Origin: Prolixibacter sp. NT017
Lineage (GTDB): Bacteria; Bacteroidota; Bacteroidia; Bacteroidales; Prolixibacteraceae
Assembly: GCF_009617875.1 (NCBI RefSeq)
Contig: NZ_BLAV01000001.1
Location: 3,472,001 to 3,536,000 of the forward strand
Direction: 5' to 3'
Length of the DNA: 64,000 bases
A program made the translations under genes and the position numbers. Under the pieces are notes generated by a model, which was given only the letters and a program-made list of their open reading frames with translations, was not told the DNA's origin and searched no databases. Shown piece after piece: positions 42,444 through 50,355 of this stretch. Positions within the stretch are counted from its first letter, which is position 1. Each line of letters starts with the position of its first letter.

Positions 42444-42479
42444 TAAAAAAAATAGTGCTATCTCCTCGATTTTGAGGAT
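42444..42479 (-). terminator. Probable terminator of the exporter operon
   Basis: On the minus strand TCCTC pairs with GAGGA (42463-42478), and a run of eight T follows about 10 bases later (42445-42453). It starts 27 bases past the HlyD-family stop. The stem is short, so confidence is moderate. Confidence 0.45.
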
Positions 42480-42505
42480 TTTTGAGTTTCTGGAAGGATT
42501 TTTCA

Positions 42506-43810
42506 CTAGCGTGCCACGCGTTCGCGGAAGATGGATTTGATAGGATCGAAGAGTCGTTGTATCAAACGACGATCTTCGGTAATAATCTCGGCTGTGCCGG
42601 AAATCTCGTGATTAAAATCGAGCTTCGTTCCATAGTTAGTCACCAGGCCGTTGGGCAAATTAACCTCACATGAATAGTAGTTATCATTCGGGACTTCCGA
42701 GATTTTATCGACACGACCTTCAACCATACCATATTCCATGTACGGATAATTGGCAAATTTAATGTTGACTTTCTGTCCTACCTTCACTTTTCCCGATCCC
42801 TGTATCTGCAATTTCACTTTACCAATAATGCGACTGGGTTTATCGGGAACAATCGTAAACACATTCTCGCCCTTCGTCACATTCTGGTTCACACTCCAAA
42901 ACTTAGTGAAGGTGGCGTTGCCATCAATGGGCGCTTTCATTAAGTAATTCAACTCCCATACACCAATTTCGCCCCGGAGGTTATTGTAGGCTTCTTCCAG
43001 CGAAAGCTGTAACCCTTTTTTCTCCTGGTCGTATTTGTTCTGCATGTCGATGACCGACTGTTGCAAATCCAGAATTTTCATCTGGGTTTCGGCCAGCGTT
43101 GTCCGGACACCTTCAAAATCGTATTGCTTATTCAGCAACGTCTGCTTGGAGGTTTGATATTCAGCCAGCGATAACACACCTTTATTATATAGCAGTGAAT
43201 CGCGCTTAAACTTCTGTTCCGCCAGTCCCAAATCTTCCGCAACCACTTTCCGGCGGCTCCACTGCCGGTCGTAGTACATCCGGTAAACTCCTACCTGGTC
43301 CTGCAGTGCATTAATTTTTTCGGGATAATAATTACGCTCGGAGAAATGGAGGTAATCATTGTATAACTTCAGAAAGGCCGTATACTTCGGTTGAATGGTA
43401 CCAAGCGTATAACTATCCTTGAAAACGGTTTGCTTCTTCAAATCGAAGTCAATGAAGAATGGCGACAACCAACGCAAGTGCTTTTCCAAATCCAGCACAT
43501 CGTCGAAATTGGCCGGATTTTCCAACAACGCAATCCGCTGCCCTTTTTCAACATGCTCCTTATCTTTTACGTACAACTGCGTGATTTTCCCATCGACACG
43601 AGCCACTATATTAGCCGGCGGATTTTCGGTGGTAACCACAATGGGAGAGGTAATAATATCGGGATATTTGAAGAACCAGCTACCTACAAAAAGCAACACA
43701 ACCACCACAAAAACCAGCGTTGTGCCGTTTCGCGTAATCCACGCAGGCATCCGTCCAAGAATATCCTGAACTTCCTCGCTTCTGATTTCCAAGTGTCTCT
43801 TTTTTTCCAT
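42506..43810 (-). CDS. HlyD-family membrane fusion protein of a type I exporter
   Basis: The 434-residue protein has a cytoplasmic N-tail, one transmembrane helix (about residues 31-47, TTLVFVVVVLLFVGSWFF), a biotinyl-lipoyl-like half (VARVDGKITQLYVKDKEHVEKGQ), a long coiled-coil hairpin (about 150-275), the second lipoyl half, and a beta-barrel. Such adaptors join an inner-membrane ABC transporter to an outer-membrane TolC channel. It starts 43 bases after the C39 ABC transporter gene on the same strand, so the two form one operon. No TolC gene is in the window. Confidence 0.92.
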   Translation of the reverse strand: MEKKRHLEIRSEEVQDILGRMPAWITRNGTTLVFVVVVLLFVGSWFFKYPDIITSPIVVTTENPPANIVARVDGKITQLYVKDKEHVEKGQRIALLENPANFDDVLDLEKHLRWLSPFFIDFDLKKQTVFKDSYTLGTIQPKYTAFLKLYNDYLHFSERNYYPEKINALQDQVGVYRMYYDRQWSRRKVVAEDLGLAEQKFKRDSLLYNKGVLSLAEYQTSKQTLLNKQYDFEGVRTTLAETQMKILDLQQSVIDMQNKYDQEKKGLQLSLEEAYNNLRGEIGVWELNYLMKAPIDGNATFTKFWSVNQNVTKGENVFTIVPDKPSRIIGKVKLQIQGSGKVKVGQKVNIKFANYPYMEYGMVEGRVDKISEVPNDNYYSCEVNLPNGLVTNYGTKLDFNHEISGTAEIITEDRRLIQRLFDPIKSIFRERVAR

Positions 43811-43853
43811 AAAACCGGTAGCGGTTACTTATTATATATGGTATCCCGAAAAA

Positions 43854-46043
43854 TCAGGCTCCCAACTCCAACTGGTTTTTCACCAGATGGAAATATTGTC
43901 CTTTTTTAGCAATCAATTCATTGTGCGTTCCCCGCTCTACAATCGCCCCTTTTTCAAGCACGACAATCTGATCGGCGTTCTTCACCGTGCTTAACCGGTG
44001 AGCCACGACAACCACTGTTCTTCCTTTATAGAACTCCTCCATGTTTTCCATGATGATTTTTTCGTTGTTGGCATCCAACGCATTGGTTGCCTCATCGAGG
44101 AAAATAAAATCGGGGTCTTTGTAAATGGCACGGGCCAGCAAAATACGTTGCTTCTGTCCCTGCGACAATCCTACACCTTCCTGTCCAATTTTAGTATTGT
44201 AACCAAGAGGCAGTGATTCGATGTAGTCCTGAATATTGGCCATCCTGACAGCGTGCAGCATTCGCTCCCTGTCGATAATATCCTGGCCAACGGCTATATT
44301 ATTAATAATGGTATCCGAAAAAATAAATCCGTCCTGCATGACCACTCCGCACTTGTCGCGCCACAAGCGGCTGGAAAAGTTTCGCAGCTGAATATCGCCT
44401 AAATGAATGTCGCCTTTTACCGGCTGATAAAAACCCAACATTAACTTGATAAGCGTCGTTTTTCCACTTCCGCTCATCCCCACGATTGCTGTCGTTTTTT
44501 CGGCTGGCACATGCAAACTAATATCCTTAAGCACCATGGGTGAATGTGGCCCTTCGTACTGGAAGTGAACACCATCGATGGTTATCTCTTTGTTTTCCGG
44601 GAAAACCGTAATCTTGGGGTCTTCAGCTTTTTCCTCATCTTCCTTTTCGTGAATTTCACCCAACCGCTCCAGCGAAATCTTCGCATCCTGCGCTGTCTGG
44701 AAGAAGTTCATCAATCCTTCAATCGGGGCATTCATCTGACCGATGATATACGAAACAGCAACCATCGCACCAAGCGTCATCTGACCATCAATAACCAACT
44801 TTGCTGAAAAGAACGAAACCAGAATATTCTTCAACTGGTTGACAAAGCCAGAACCGATCGTCTGCGTCTGCGTAAGCGATAACCGCTGTACATTCACCCG
44901 AAACAACCGGGCCTGAATGCGCTCCCACTCCCAGCGCTTCTGCTTTTCGCTATTATTGAGTTTGATTTCCTGCATTCCGGTTATCAACTCAATCAACTTG
45001 CTCTGGTTGTCGGCCAACTGCGAAAAACGACGAAAATCGAGCTCCCGGCGCTTTTTCATGAAAAAGAGAATCCAGACTACGTATAGGATACTTCCGATAA
45101 GGAAAATAGCGAGAATCTGCCAGCTATAAATGGCCAGCACGATGGAGAAAACCACCAGGTTGAACATGGAGAAAAGCACGTTCAGCGACTGGTTGGTCAG
45201 AAATTGTTCTATCCTGACATGATCGCCGATACGCTGCATCATATCTCCTATCATTTTCGTATCGAAAAAGCCGATAGGCAACCGCATCAGCTTCACCAGA
45301 AAGTCCGATATCAGTGAAATATTGATACGTGTCGTGAGGTGCAATAATATCCAGTTGCGGATAAATTCTACGGTAGTTTGCGATATAAACAATACGAGCT
45401 GGGCAACCAGAACCAGGGTAACAAATCCCATGTTCCGGTTATTGATACCCACGTCGACCATCGATTGGGTCAGGAACGGGAAAATCAACTGGAAGACACT
45501 TCCCAGGAATAACCCCAGCGCCAGCTGTACCAGGTATTTCTTATACGGCTTCAGATAGGCAAACAGGAACCGGAACGAAGATTTATCCGTCTTCTCATCT
45601 TCGATATTATAAAAATCGGGAGTCGGTTCCAGGAGCAAACAAAGCCCTTTGGCATTCTCTGTATCTGTCGAGCCGGTCCATCCTTTCATAAATTCGTTTA
45701 CCGAATATTTCAGCAAACCATACGCCGGATCGGCTACGTAAATCTTTCCTTTTTTGATTTTATATACAACGACGAAATGCTCCTGCTTCCAATGAACAAT
45801 ACAAGGCAACGGAACCTGCTCCGTCAACTGCTCAAAGGAGACTCGCGCCCCGATAGAACGCATACCAATCGATTCGGCCGCATCCGATATTCCCAGCATG
45901 GATACGCCTTCGCGAGTCAGGTAACTTCGGTCCCTCAGGGTTTGAAGTGAAAAATTTTTCCCGTAATGTTTGGCAATCATCCGGAGGCACGACGGACCAC
46001 AGTCCATGGCATCCAATTGCTTAAAGAAGGGAAATCGCTGCAT
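43854..46043 (-). CDS. C39-peptidase-containing ABC exporter (bacteriocin/double-glycine type)
   Basis: The 729-residue protein (ATG at 46043, just inside its predicted promoter) begins with a C39 cysteine peptidase: Cys15 in DCGPSC, His89 in QEHFVVV and Asp105 in ADPAYG. Such domains cut leader peptides after a double-glycine motif during export. Six membrane spans (about 150-450) follow, then an ATPase with Walker A GMSGSGKTT, signature LSQGQ and Walker B FIFLDEATNALD. It pairs with the downstream HlyD-family gene. No peptide with a double-glycine leader is seen nearby, so its substrate is unknown. A longer frame reaching back to 46097 would need a TTG start and covers the promoter. Confidence 0.92.
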   Translation of the reverse strand: MQRFPFFKQLDAMDCGPSCLRMIAKHYGKNFSLQTLRDRSYLTREGVSMLGISDAAESIGMRSIGARVSFEQLTEQVPLPCIVHWKQEHFVVVYKIKKGKIYVADPAYGLLKYSVNEFMKGWTGSTDTENAKGLCLLLEPTPDFYNIEDEKTDKSSFRFLFAYLKPYKKYLVQLALGLFLGSVFQLIFPFLTQSMVDVGINNRNMGFVTLVLVAQLVLFISQTTVEFIRNWILLHLTTRINISLISDFLVKLMRLPIGFFDTKMIGDMMQRIGDHVRIEQFLTNQSLNVLFSMFNLVVFSIVLAIYSWQILAIFLIGSILYVVWILFFMKKRRELDFRRFSQLADNQSKLIELITGMQEIKLNNSEKQKRWEWERIQARLFRVNVQRLSLTQTQTIGSGFVNQLKNILVSFFSAKLVIDGQMTLGAMVAVSYIIGQMNAPIEGLMNFFQTAQDAKISLERLGEIHEKEDEEKAEDPKITVFPENKEITIDGVHFQYEGPHSPMVLKDISLHVPAEKTTAIVGMSGSGKTTLIKLMLGFYQPVKGDIHLGDIQLRNFSSRLWRDKCGVVMQDGFIFSDTIINNIAVGQDIIDRERMLHAVRMANIQDYIESLPLGYNTKIGQEGVGLSQGQKQRILLARAIYKDPDFIFLDEATNALDANNEKIIMENMEEFYKGRTVVVVAHRLSTVKNADQIVVLEKGAIVERGTHNELIAKKGQYFHLVKNQLELGA

Positions 46044-46078
46044 GTACAGATAGTTTAGTCCCTGGAAATGTTCAAGAA

Positions 46079-46107
46079 CAAATATAGCGGGATTCAATTA
46101 TATTCAA
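46079..46107 (-). promoter_or_regulatory. Promoter of the exporter operon
   Basis: On the minus strand TTG (46107-46105), an 18-base spacer and TATATTTG (46086-46079). The ATG at 46043 lies 35 bases past the -7 box, which supports that start over the upstream TTG frame. Confidence 0.7.
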
Positions 46108-46310
46108 AACAAAATGGTTTTTTATGTATAGTTCAGAAGGCCATATTCGATAAAATATATTCTAAAACATATTTCCAAACCCTGATTTCTGGTCATTCCA
46201 CCCTCCATTTCTTCGGAAAAAATTCTGATAAATCTGATTAACAAGTTATTTACCCTGAAAAACCGATACTTCCACCCGAAAAAAGCCATCAATCTATTAC
46301 CATAAAAGGG

Positions 46311-46340
46311 TTGTGTCTTGTTAAATAATTTTTAATTTTG
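46311..46340 (+). promoter_or_regulatory. Promoter of the EF-G paralogue
   Basis: TTG (46311-46313), exactly 19 bases, then TAATTTTG (46333-46340), a full consensus match. It predicts a leader of about 90 bases before the ATG at 46437. Confidence 0.8.
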
Positions 46341-46352
46341 ATAGACTCGTTT

Positions 46353-46390
46353 GGCACCTGTCTGAAAAAAACAGGTGCCGTTTTACTATT
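46353..46390 (+). promoter_or_regulatory. Leader hairpin before the EF-G paralogue
   Basis: GGCACCTGT (46353-46361) pairs perfectly with ACAGGTGCC (46371-46379), loop CTGAAAAAA, then GTTTTACTATT. It begins about a dozen bases after the predicted promoter box, so it opens the transcript. The T tract is weak; it may act as an attenuator or as a stabilising 5' hairpin. Confidence 0.55.
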
Positions 46391-46436
46391 CAAAACCTTT
46401 AAACATTTTTTTCCATCCTAAAAACTTTGACTGCAC

Positions 46437-48593
46437 ATGAAAGTATACCAAACCAATGAAATTAGGAATCTGACGTTACTGGGTAATGCCGGCGCCGGGA
46501 AAACCACCCTCGCGGAGACGATGCTCTACGAGGGTGGTGTTGTCAACCGCATGGGTGAAGTAGAAAACAAAAACACCGCTTCTGACTATCACCAGGTTGA
46601 ACAGGAGTACGGAAACTCCGTTCATCCAACCGTTCTCTATACCGAATACAACGGTTGCAAGCTGAACATCATCGATACTCCCGGAATGGACGATTTTGTC
46701 GGTGGTGTCATTCCCGCCCTCAGCGTAGCCGCTACCGGACTCATGGTTTTCAATACCGTGAACGGCGTGGAAGTCGGAACCGAAATTGCCAACCGTAACG
46801 CTGAAAAATTCCACACTCCGCTTATTTTCGTGATGAACCACCTGAATCACGAAAACACCAATTGGGATATGTCCATCGATTCGGCGAAAGCCGCTTTCGG
46901 AAACAAACTGGCCATCGTACAGTATCCCGTCAATCCTGGTGTTGAATTCAATAAAGTGATCGACGTACTGAAAATGAAAATGTACGAATGGCCTGCTAAT
47001 GGTGGAAAAGCTCAGATTGTTGATATTCCGGAAGAGGAAAAGGAAAAAGCTGAGCAAATGCACAACGAACTTGTCGAGATGGCCGCTGAGAATGACGAGG
47101 ACCTGATGGAACTCTTCTTCGAAAAAGGCGAGCTCACCGAGGATGAAATGCGCACCGGTTTGAAATTAGGAATGCTCGACCGCAGTGTTTTCCCGGTATT
47201 CTGTACCTGTGCCTCCTGCGATATGGGAAGCCGCCGTTTGATGGAATTCATCATCAATGTGGCACCGCACCCGGGCGAACTGGCACCGAGAAAAACGGTC
47301 GATGACAGAGAAGTCAAAGCCGATACCAACGGCCCGACTTCACTCTTCGTTTTCAAAACTTCCGTAGAACAACATGTTGGTGAAATCACTTATTTCAAAG
47401 TGATGTCGGGAACCGTAAAAGAAGGTATGGACCTGATAAACACGACCCGCGACGCCAAAGAACGTATTTCGCAAATTTATGCCGTAGCCGGAAAGAACCG
47501 GACCAAAGTCACCGAAATGGTCGCTGGCGACATTGGTGCTACCGTAAAACTGAAAGAAACCAAACACAATCATACCCTGTCCGACAAGGATGCCAACTAT
47601 AAATTCCCGCCGCTGCAATATCCTGAACCACGATACCGGACAGCCATTAAAGCGGTAAACGAAGCCGATGAAGAAAAGATGGGCGAATACCTGCACCGGA
47701 TGTCCGAAGAGGACCCGACTTACGTGGTCGAGTACTCGAAGGAATTGAAACAGGTAATTGTGCACGGCCAGGGAGAATATCACCTCAACACGCTGAAGTG
47801 GTACTTTAACAATATCTTTAAAATTGATATTGAATATCTCAAACCGAAAATTCCTTACCGGGAAACCATTACAAAAGCAGCTCAGGCCGACTACCGTCAT
47901 AAAAAGCAGAGTGGTGGCGCCGGACAATTTGGCGAGGTACATATGATTATCGAGCCATTCGAAGAAGGAATGCCTGCCCCATCTGTCTACAAAATTGATG
48001 GCAAAGAATGGAAGGTCAGCCTTCGCGGTACCGAAGAACACAAACTTTCGTGGGGTGGTAAACTGGTATTCTGCAACTGTATCGTCGGAGGTTCCATCGA
48101 CGCCCGCTTCCATCCGGCCATCCTGAAAGGAATTATGGAAAAAATGGAAGAAGGTCCGTTGACCGGTTCATACGCCCGCGACATCCGCGTTTGTATTTAC
48201 GATGGTAAAATGCACCCGGTTGACTCCAACGAAATTTCGTTTAAGCTGGCCGGACGTAATGCCTTCAGCCAGGCGTTTAAGAAAGCCGGAGCAAAAATCC
48301 TCGAGCCCATCTACGATGTGGAAGTACTCGTACCATCCGACCGCATGGGTGATGTGATGAGTGATCTGCAGGGACGCCGTGCGCTCATCATGGGAATGAG
48401 TTCTGAAAAAGGATTTGAGAAAATTGTGGCTAAAGTTCCATTGAAAGAGATGGATCGTTATTCAACTGCTTTAAGTTCGCTGACGCAAGGACGCGCTATG
48501 TTCACCATGAAATTTGCCGGTTACGAGAAAGTTCCGGGAGAAATTCAGGAAGAACTGCTTGCTGCTTACGAAGCGGAACAAAATGAAGAATAA
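46437..48593 (+). CDS. fusA2: EF-G2-type elongation factor G paralogue with degenerate GTPase motifs
   Basis: The 718-residue protein has the EF-G domain order but an altered G domain. The P-loop GNAGAGKTT (16-24) is intact. Switch I reads QEYGNSV instead of QERGITI. The G3 motif is DTPGMDD, so Met84 replaces the catalytic His. The G4 motif NKxD is NHLN (134-137). Domains IV and V are recognisable (KKQSGGAGQFGEV, and MGDVMSDLQGRRALIMGM near the end). Established knowledge: Bacteroides species carry an EF-G paralogue, EF-G2, that supports translation without GTP hydrolysis under carbon limitation; this protein fits that description, though orthology is inferred. It has its own promoter and a leader hairpin. 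Confidence 0.9.
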   Translation: MKVYQTNEIRNLTLLGNAGAGKTTLAETMLYEGGVVNRMGEVENKNTASDYHQVEQEYGNSVHPTVLYTEYNGCKLNIIDTPGMDDFVGGVIPALSVAATGLMVFNTVNGVEVGTEIANRNAEKFHTPLIFVMNHLNHENTNWDMSIDSAKAAFGNKLAIVQYPVNPGVEFNKVIDVLKMKMYEWPANGGKAQIVDIPEEEKEKAEQMHNELVEMAAENDEDLMELFFEKGELTEDEMRTGLKLGMLDRSVFPVFCTCASCDMGSRRLMEFIINVAPHPGELAPRKTVDDREVKADTNGPTSLFVFKTSVEQHVGEITYFKVMSGTVKEGMDLINTTRDAKERISQIYAVAGKNRTKVTEMVAGDIGATVKLKETKHNHTLSDKDANYKFPPLQYPEPRYRTAIKAVNEADEEKMGEYLHRMSEEDPTYVVEYSKELKQVIVHGQGEYHLNTLKWYFNNIFKIDIEYLKPKIPYRETITKAAQADYRHKKQSGGAGQFGEVHMIIEPFEEGMPAPSVYKIDGKEWKVSLRGTEEHKLSWGGKLVFCNCIVGGSIDARFHPAILKGIMEKMEEGPLTGSYARDIRVCIYDGKMHPVDSNEISFKLAGRNAFSQAFKKAGAKILEPIYDVEVLVPSDRMGDVMSDLQGRRALIMGMSSEKGFEKIVAKVPLKEMDRYSTALSSLTQGRAMFTMKFAGYEKVPGEIQEELLAAYEAEQNEE

Positions 48594-48629
48594 ACTGTCT
48601 TTTCCAACCTATGATTAACTCTTAATACA

Positions 48630-48668
48630 GAAAGGCTGTCTACATTCCGGACAGCCTTTCATTTTATT
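48630..48668 (+). terminator. Terminator after the EF-G paralogue
   Basis: AAAGGCTGTC (48631-48640) pairs with GACAGCCTTT (48650-48659), followed by CATTTTATTTT. It lies 37 bases past the stop. It could also stop the minus-strand T9SS gene. Confidence 0.85.
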
Positions 48669-48728
48669 TTGTAATTCCTTCGCTTCTGCAATATTCTCTT
48701 CCCGGCAGATGCATAGCGTCATCCCGAT

Positions 48729-48792
48729 CGAAAAAAATTTCCATCGGGAAGAAAAAAATTCTCCATCGGGATCGAAATATTTTTTCATCAGG
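48729..48792. repeat. Three tandem 21-22-bp degenerate repeats
   Basis: Units at 48729-48749, 48750-48771 and 48772-48792 share the pattern CGAAAAAAATTTCCATCGGGA with increasing drift. ATCCCGAT at 48721 is complementary to ATCGGGAT at the end of unit two, so alternative hairpins can form. The block lies between the EF-G paralogue terminator and the T9SS gene stop. Confidence 0.6.
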
Positions 48793-48879
48793 CCCCCGAT
48801 TTACCTTCTCCGGAAGACTGGCGGCCTACCCTTACCGAATTATTTGTAACAATTTCACGAACCGGCTTGTCCGGCAGAC

Positions 48880-50187
48880 TTACCGGATGAGATGTATAAA
48901 TCCTTTTCGTCGTCGTCGTGTTCCATCGCGGCCCTTCGCGTCCACCACATAAAAATAAACGCCCGCTGAAGCCGGTTTCCCGCCTATCTTACCATCCCAT
49001 GCTGCCAATTCGGAGTCTGCAGGGATATAGCCGCTCTTTTTGTAATGGTGCACCGTCCTTCCCCATCGATTCAAAATCTGAAAATCGAGCGATTCCAGCG
49101 AACGTGTTTTGATTTTTAACACATCGTTCATTCCGTCACCATTGGGCGTAAATACAGGCGGAACCAATACCAGGGCGGTATCGGCCACAATATAATCACC
49201 CAGGTAAAATGTGTCACGACAGGTGAAATTCGGATTTTCCTTGGCTGCTACCAGCTTCACCATATAGCGTCCCGAGTTTTCGTAAGTATAAACGGGATTC
49301 ACACCGATCAGTGTTTCCATAATCGAATCGACCGGTTGCGTTGCCGTGGAAGCTTCTTCCCTGATAGCTGTAATATCTTTGAACAGAAACCATTCGTATT
49401 TATCGTCGTCCGCATTAACCGACTCGTTATTAAACTGCACTTCCAACGGTGCCTGGTAATTCGAGTACTGCGGATCACTTTTCTGGGTGGTTGTCCACGA
49501 AAATTTGGCTTCGGGTACTACCGATTGGTACGTCACCGTGGCAGTTGCTAAGCAGCCCGCCCGATTGGTTACTTCCAGCCGGTAATCCGTATTTTGCGCC
49601 GGAACATCGTACATGGTAAAGGCCGGCTGAGTCGACAAACGCACGTCACCACCGTACCAGGCATACGTGTCATTGGATGCCACCGTTACCTGCTGATTCG
49701 AAGTAATATCGTAATAGGCAAAAGTCGAACCCGTTACCGTCGATTCAAGTTGAAATGATGTACAGGTTGATGCAGATACTGCAGCCGTTGCCTGCAACCA
49801 ACTGTTAAAAACCCACGCCCGAAATGAATAATTGGTGCCACCATCGGTGAACGAAACCTGGTAACAGCCATCTGCCAGATTCTGTATAACAGATGACGCT
49901 CCGCTTTCGGTTGTATACGCGTCGAAAGTGCCGGTGGAGCTGTTGTATTTTGTCCAGTTGAATGTTACTACACCACCAGCCGACTCTGCCTGCAGTTCGG
50001 CAATCTGCTGCCCCTGCTGCGTGCAGAAATAGTAAATCATATCGTTATTCGGGGTAACCGGATAACTCGTACTTTCCGAAAAATCAGATGCCGGCGCAGT
50101 AAGTTGCTGCGCATTCGAATGAAGAGTTATTCCGGATACGAGAAAAACAACAAGCCAGACTTTAGCAACCAGTGGGTTAATTTGCAT
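48880..50187 (-). CDS. Secreted protein with T9SS type-B (gliding motility-associated) C-terminal domain
   Basis: The 435-residue protein begins with a Sec signal peptide (about 1-26, ending SNAQ). The middle has repeated beta-rich segments and a PKD-like region (about 245-330). The last about 90 residues carry VFTPNGDGMNDVLKI, FQILNRWGRTVHHYKKSG, WDGKIGGKPASAGVYFYVV and a terminal GFIHLIR, the type-B sorting domain recognised by the type IX secretion system. The protein is therefore probably displayed on or released from the outer membrane. No enzyme motif is seen; an adhesin or structural role is possible. It is divergent from uvrD. Confidence 0.9.
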   Translation of the reverse strand: MQINPLVAKVWLVVFLVSGITLHSNAQQLTAPASDFSESTSYPVTPNNDMIYYFCTQQGQQIAELQAESAGGVVTFNWTKYNSSTGTFDAYTTESGASSVIQNLADGCYQVSFTDGGTNYSFRAWVFNSWLQATAAVSASTCTSFQLESTVTGSTFAYYDITSNQQVTVASNDTYAWYGGDVRLSTQPAFTMYDVPAQNTDYRLEVTNRAGCLATATVTYQSVVPEAKFSWTTTQKSDPQYSNYQAPLEVQFNNESVNADDDKYEWFLFKDITAIREEASTATQPVDSIMETLIGVNPVYTYENSGRYMVKLVAAKENPNFTCRDTFYLGDYIVADTALVLVPPVFTPNGDGMNDVLKIKTRSLESLDFQILNRWGRTVHHYKKSGYIPADSELAAWDGKIGGKPASAGVYFYVVDAKGRDGTRRRRKGFIHLIR

Positions 50188-50268
50188 GCAGGTAATTCTT
50201 TGCGGTTAAACCTGAATACAAGTATAAAAATAATCGACGGGAATTAATTTGAATTCGTTGACAGACCA

Positions 50269-50300
50269 TTGAAATTTTTCCTGTCAGGCAGTTATATTTG
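50269..50300 (+). promoter_or_regulatory. Promoter of the UvrD/PcrA-type helicase gene
   Basis: TTG (50269-50271), a 21-base spacer, then TATATTTG (50293-50300). The GTG start lies 55 bases past the -7 box. Confidence 0.65.
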
Positions 50301-50355
50301 CAATTGGTTGCTGAAAAGAAACTACTATTTTTTAACCGATTAATCCACTCCCGGC

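Noticed and set aside
42293..42540. Plus-strand frames in the gap before rpsL
   Set aside because: The region is the promoter of the ribosomal operon and the terminator of the exporter operon; the frames have no family features and cross both elements.
46098..46436. Possible double-glycine precursor peptide next to the C39 exporter
   Set aside because: I read both strands of the gap and found only promoters, a hairpin and AT-rich sequence; no short frame with a GG leader is convincing.
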